Positions 61,872 through 64,000 of a stretch of DNA of 64,000 bases are shown piece by piece. Source of the DNA: Trinickia fusca (GTDB lineage: Bacteria > Pseudomonadota > Gammaproteobacteria > Burkholderiales > Burkholderiaceae). The stretch lies in contig NZ_RBZV01000008.1 in assembly GCF_003628145.1 (NCBI RefSeq), positions 62,001 through 126,000 on the forward strand, written 5' to 3'. Position numbers and translations under genes: made by a program. Every line of letters begins with the position of its first letter. The first letter of the stretch is position 1. Under the pieces are notes generated by a model. It saw only the letters and a program-made list of their open reading frames with translations. It did no database searches and was not told the DNA's origin.

Positions 61872-62735
61872 ATGGATCTACTGAGCCGCCTGACTGCCTT
61901 CGTCCGCGTACGCGGAAATCTGCTGCCGTTGTGCCCGTCATCGAAGGGCTGGGTGGAGGATTGCCCGCAGAGTCCGCCCGGCGTGATTCCGTACCATGTG
62001 GTCGTCGAAGGCGCATGCGATTTCGAGCTCGTCGCCACAGGAACACGCACGCGACTGACCACGGGCGAGATCGTCGTGGTGCCGCACGGCGCGCACCATC
62101 GGCTGCTGCCGTTACCGCGACAGCGCAATAGTGTCGTGCGCATTCTGTGCGGCACGTTCGCCACAGCGCCGCTGCGCGAGAGTGTGCTGCTAGCCGGCAT
62201 GCCCGAGCAATTCGTCATCGATACGCAAGACCGCGCCGAATTCGCGTGGCTCGCCGGCGTGCTCGACATGATGGAGAACGAGACGCTGAGCGAGCGGGCC
62301 GGCACCGCGGGTATCGTCGGCGACCTGAGCTCGGCCATCTTCACGTTGATTCTGCGCACGTGGCTGGAAGCGGCACCGGTTGCCGCGGGCCTGCTGGCGA
62401 TGGCGGCGCACCCAGCGCTAGAGCGAATCGCTGTCGCCTTGCTCGACGAACCCGAGCGAGACTGGACCGCCGAACAACTGGCCGCGCTCGGCCACGTCTC
62501 GCGCGCGACGCTCGCGCGGCTCACCGACAAGCACGGCGCCCCGACACCGGCACGGCTCTTGACCGAACTGCGCATGCATCGTGCAGCGCAGTGGCTCGCG
62601 CGCGGCGACGCGACAGCCGCACGCGTGGCCGACTGGGTCGGCTACGACTCGGAAGCGGCGTTCAATCGTGCGTTCAAGCGCTTGTTCGGCATCACGCCGG
62701 GACGTTTCGCGTCGGCGGCACGCATGCCGCGCTGA
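61872..62735 (+). CDS. AraC-family regulator with cupin sensor
   Basis: A 287-residue AraC protein of the cupin-6-sensor type. The N-terminal cupin (about 10-180, with V-V-P-H-G-A-H-H-R-L-L-P) senses a small molecule. The C-terminal helix-turn-helix pair (about 195-285, T-A-E-Q-L-A-A-L-G-H-V-S-R-A-T-L-A-R and S-E-A-A-F-N-R-A-F-K-R) binds DNA. ATG 61872 is chosen; a TTG at 61833 is an alternative. It is divergent from the AhpD-like gene, a frequent AraC/AhpD pairing, which it likely controls. Confidence 0.88.
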   Translation: MDLLSRLTAFVRVRGNLLPLCPSSKGWVEDCPQSPPGVIPYHVVVEGACDFELVATGTRTRLTTGEIVVVPHGAHHRLLPLPRQRNSVVRILCGTFATAPLRESVLLAGMPEQFVIDTQDRAEFAWLAGVLDMMENETLSERAGTAGIVGDLSSAIFTLILRTWLEAAPVAAGLLAMAAHPALERIAVALLDEPERDWTAEQLAALGHVSRATLARLTDKHGAPTPARLLTELRMHRAAQWLARGDATAARVADWVGYDSEAAFNRAFKRLFGITPGRFASAARMPR

Positions 62736-62770
62736 TACGTAACGATAGCCGCACGCATGCGGCTCCCCGT

Positions 62771-64000
62771 TCACTCCCCGTTGCCGTCACGCATGCCGAG
62801 ACGCATGCGCATCTCGCGCGTGATGCGTTGCCGCGTGCTCGCATAGTCGGCCCATGGGTCCGCTCGCAGCGCGTCGAGCCGTTGGTGAACGTTCTCGACG
62901 GTCCACTGCGCCCCACCTGTCGTCGCGTCGACTTCCTCCCACGACAACGGCACCGATACGCCAAGCCCTGGTCGCGCACGCGGCGAGTAAGCCGCCACTG
63001 TGCTCGCGCCGCGGTTGTTACGCAGATAGTCGATGAAGATGCGACCTTGCCGGTTTTGCGCCCCCATCTTCGCGCTGAAGCGCTCGGGCAGCGTATCGGC
63101 CATGTGCTGTGCCGCGGCTTGCGCGAACGCCTTCGCTTGCGCCCAGCTCGCGTGCTTCGCAAGCGGCACGACCACATGCAACCCTTTGCCGCCGCTCGTC
63201 TTGCACCAGGATTGCAGCCCCAGTTCGTCGAGCAGCGAACGCATGAGCTGGGCAGCCTCGATCATGCGCTGCCAGCCGAGGCTCGGATCAGGATCGAGAT
63301 CGAAGACGATGCGATCGGGCTTGTCGATATTGGACGCCAAGGCGTTCCAGGTATGGAGCTCGATCGTACCCATCTGGGCGACGCTGACTAACGCCTGCTC
63401 GCTATCGACCGTCATCAGCGGCGCGTGGCCAGGATCGAGATCCTTGTACATCGTGACGTACGGAATCGACAACCGATTGCTGTGCTTCTGAAAGAACAGC
63501 TCGCCATCGATCCCGTCGGGTGCACGTGTGAGCGCTATTGGTCGCCCTTTCACGTGCGGTAGCATCCACGGCGCCACCCATTCGAAGTAGCGAACGAGAT
63601 CGAGTTTGTGCAAGCCCGTGGTCTTGTCGATCAGACGGTCAGGATGCGTAATGCGGATGCCGGAAAAGATATCTCCAGCTCGATCACGGAGGTTCGAGGG
63701 CTTTGCCGGCTCAGGTTCAGTCGACTCTACCTCGTCTGCATTGCGCGGCGCCTCTCGCACGATCTCGCTCGCGGGCTTGTCACGCCGCCAGCCGATAAAC
63801 GAAGCCTGACGCACGCTGCCCTCGCTGGTCCACTCGGCAAAGCTGCATTCGGCCACGAGCTCGGGCCGGACCCAGTGCGAACGCGCGTGGCCGCGCGCGG
63901 CTGGCATCGTCGCGAACGGCATCGCCTGCGTCTCGAGTGCATTGAGCGCTTTGCGCAACGCGCGCAACGTCGCCGTATCGAAACCCGTGCCCACGCGCCC
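62771..64000 (-). CDS. ligD: ATP-dependent DNA ligase LigD, C-terminal part (truncated by window edge)
   Basis: The last 409 codons of a leftward gene. The first 90 residues are the end of the ligase OB domain (V-R-P-E-L-V-A-E-C-S-F). The LigD polymerase domain follows, with I-T-H-P-D-R-L-I-D-K, G-R-P-I-A-L-T-R, the catalytic aspartates in V-F-D-L-D-P-D-P and S-G-G-K-G-L-H-V-V-V. This phosphoesterase-ligase-polymerase order is the usual proteobacterial arrangement. LigD with Ku repairs double-strand breaks by end joining. No ku gene is in the window; it should lie beyond 64000 or elsewhere. Confidence 0.93.
   Translation of the reverse strand, partial: GRVGTGFDTATLRALRKALNALETQAMPFATMPAARGHARSHWVRPELVAECSFAEWTSEGSVRQASFIGWRRDKPASEIVREAPRNADEVESTEPEPAKPSNLRDRAGDIFSGIRITHPDRLIDKTTGLHKLDLVRYFEWVAPWMLPHVKGRPIALTRAPDGIDGELFFQKHSNRLSIPYVTMYKDLDPGHAPLMTVDSEQALVSVAQMGTIELHTWNALASNIDKPDRIVFDLDPDPSLGWQRMIEAAQLMRSLLDELGLQSWCKTSGGKGLHVVVPLAKHASWAQAKAFAQAAAQHMADTLPERFSAKMGAQNRQGRIFIDYLRNNRGASTVAAYSPRARPGLGVSVPLSWEEVDATTGGAQWTVENVHQRLDALRADPWADYASTRQRITREMRMRLGMRDGNGE

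Overview
The window looks like a chromosomal segment of a betaproteobacterium of the Burkholderia / Paraburkholderia / Trinickia group. The reasons are high G+C coding sequence (one row in the pdh genes counts 41 G/C in 60), dense genes with ATGA start/stop overlaps, and family content typical of that group: a PHB acetoacetyl-CoA reductase, two BPSS1780-family membrane proteins, a long aspartate carbamoyltransferase, an EgtB/EgtD pair, a full-length Lhr helicase and LigD. This is inference from protein families; no rRNA or other marker lies in the window. No tRNA, rRNA, CRISPR array, insertion sequence or complete prophage was seen.

Layout. 1-90: the first codons of a leftward FitA-type antitoxin gene and its operator-like inverted repeats. 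0.5-6.1 kb: a redox module, with a leftward DUF305 / YVTN-propeller operon divergent from an ECF sigma/anti-sigma pair, then a Tat-exported sulfite-oxidase-like molybdoenzyme with its c-type cytochrome, and a LysR remnant. 6.3-17.7 kb: mostly housekeeping metabolism and regulators (TPR glycosyltransferase-like protein, FtrA/rhodanese, DapA, isochorismatase, pirin/LysR, HTH-fused aspartate carbamoyltransferase, MocA-like transferase, oxidoreductase/LysR). 17.8-22.8 kb: a 51-residue protein, a chemoreceptor, an extra FtsI-type transpeptidase and a diguanylate cyclase. 22.9-24.7 kb: a lower-G+C two-gene cassette, an SMC/ABC-like ATPase plus an unrecognised partner, which is the best candidate for an undescribed (possibly defence) system. 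25.0-28.2 kb: a three-gene 2-oxoacid dehydrogenase operon (E1 alpha, E1 beta, E2). 28.3-34.5 kb: DUF3224 protein, MurA paralogue, amidase, LysR and MmgE/PrpD protein.

34.5-39.4 kb: an AT-rich gap, an exported GH3 glycosidase, an IMPACT/YigZ protein, then a repeat-rich intergenic stretch ending in a strong terminator (candidate non-coding RNA) and a small exported repeat protein. 39.5-44.3 kb: ergothioneine genes egtD and egtB, a glyoxalase-like protein and gamma-glutamyltransferase. 44.5-47.9 kb: two BPSS1780 paralogues flanking a PadR-DUF1700 operon. 47.9-55.9 kb: lhr, a metallo-beta-lactamase-fold protein, an EAL phosphodiesterase and CheV. 56-59.2 kb: an Lrp regulator, a hicAB toxin-antitoxin pair, a DnaJ-type zinc-finger peptide, an AT-rich gap and phaB with a small upstream gene. 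59.3-64 kb: a small acidic protein, an SDR with altered catalytic residues, an avidin-like protein, an AhpD-like protein divergent from an AraC regulator, and the 3' part of ligD running off the right edge.

Non-genic signals are unusually informative. They include two inverted copies of a 35-bp element framed by DnaA-box-like ends (31989-32023, 38176-38210), a 17-bp palindrome over the promoter of the aspartate carbamoyltransferase gene with a second copy inside it, mirrored ECF-type promoter boxes between 2547 and 2670, and FitA-type octamers both at the left edge and in front of hicAB.
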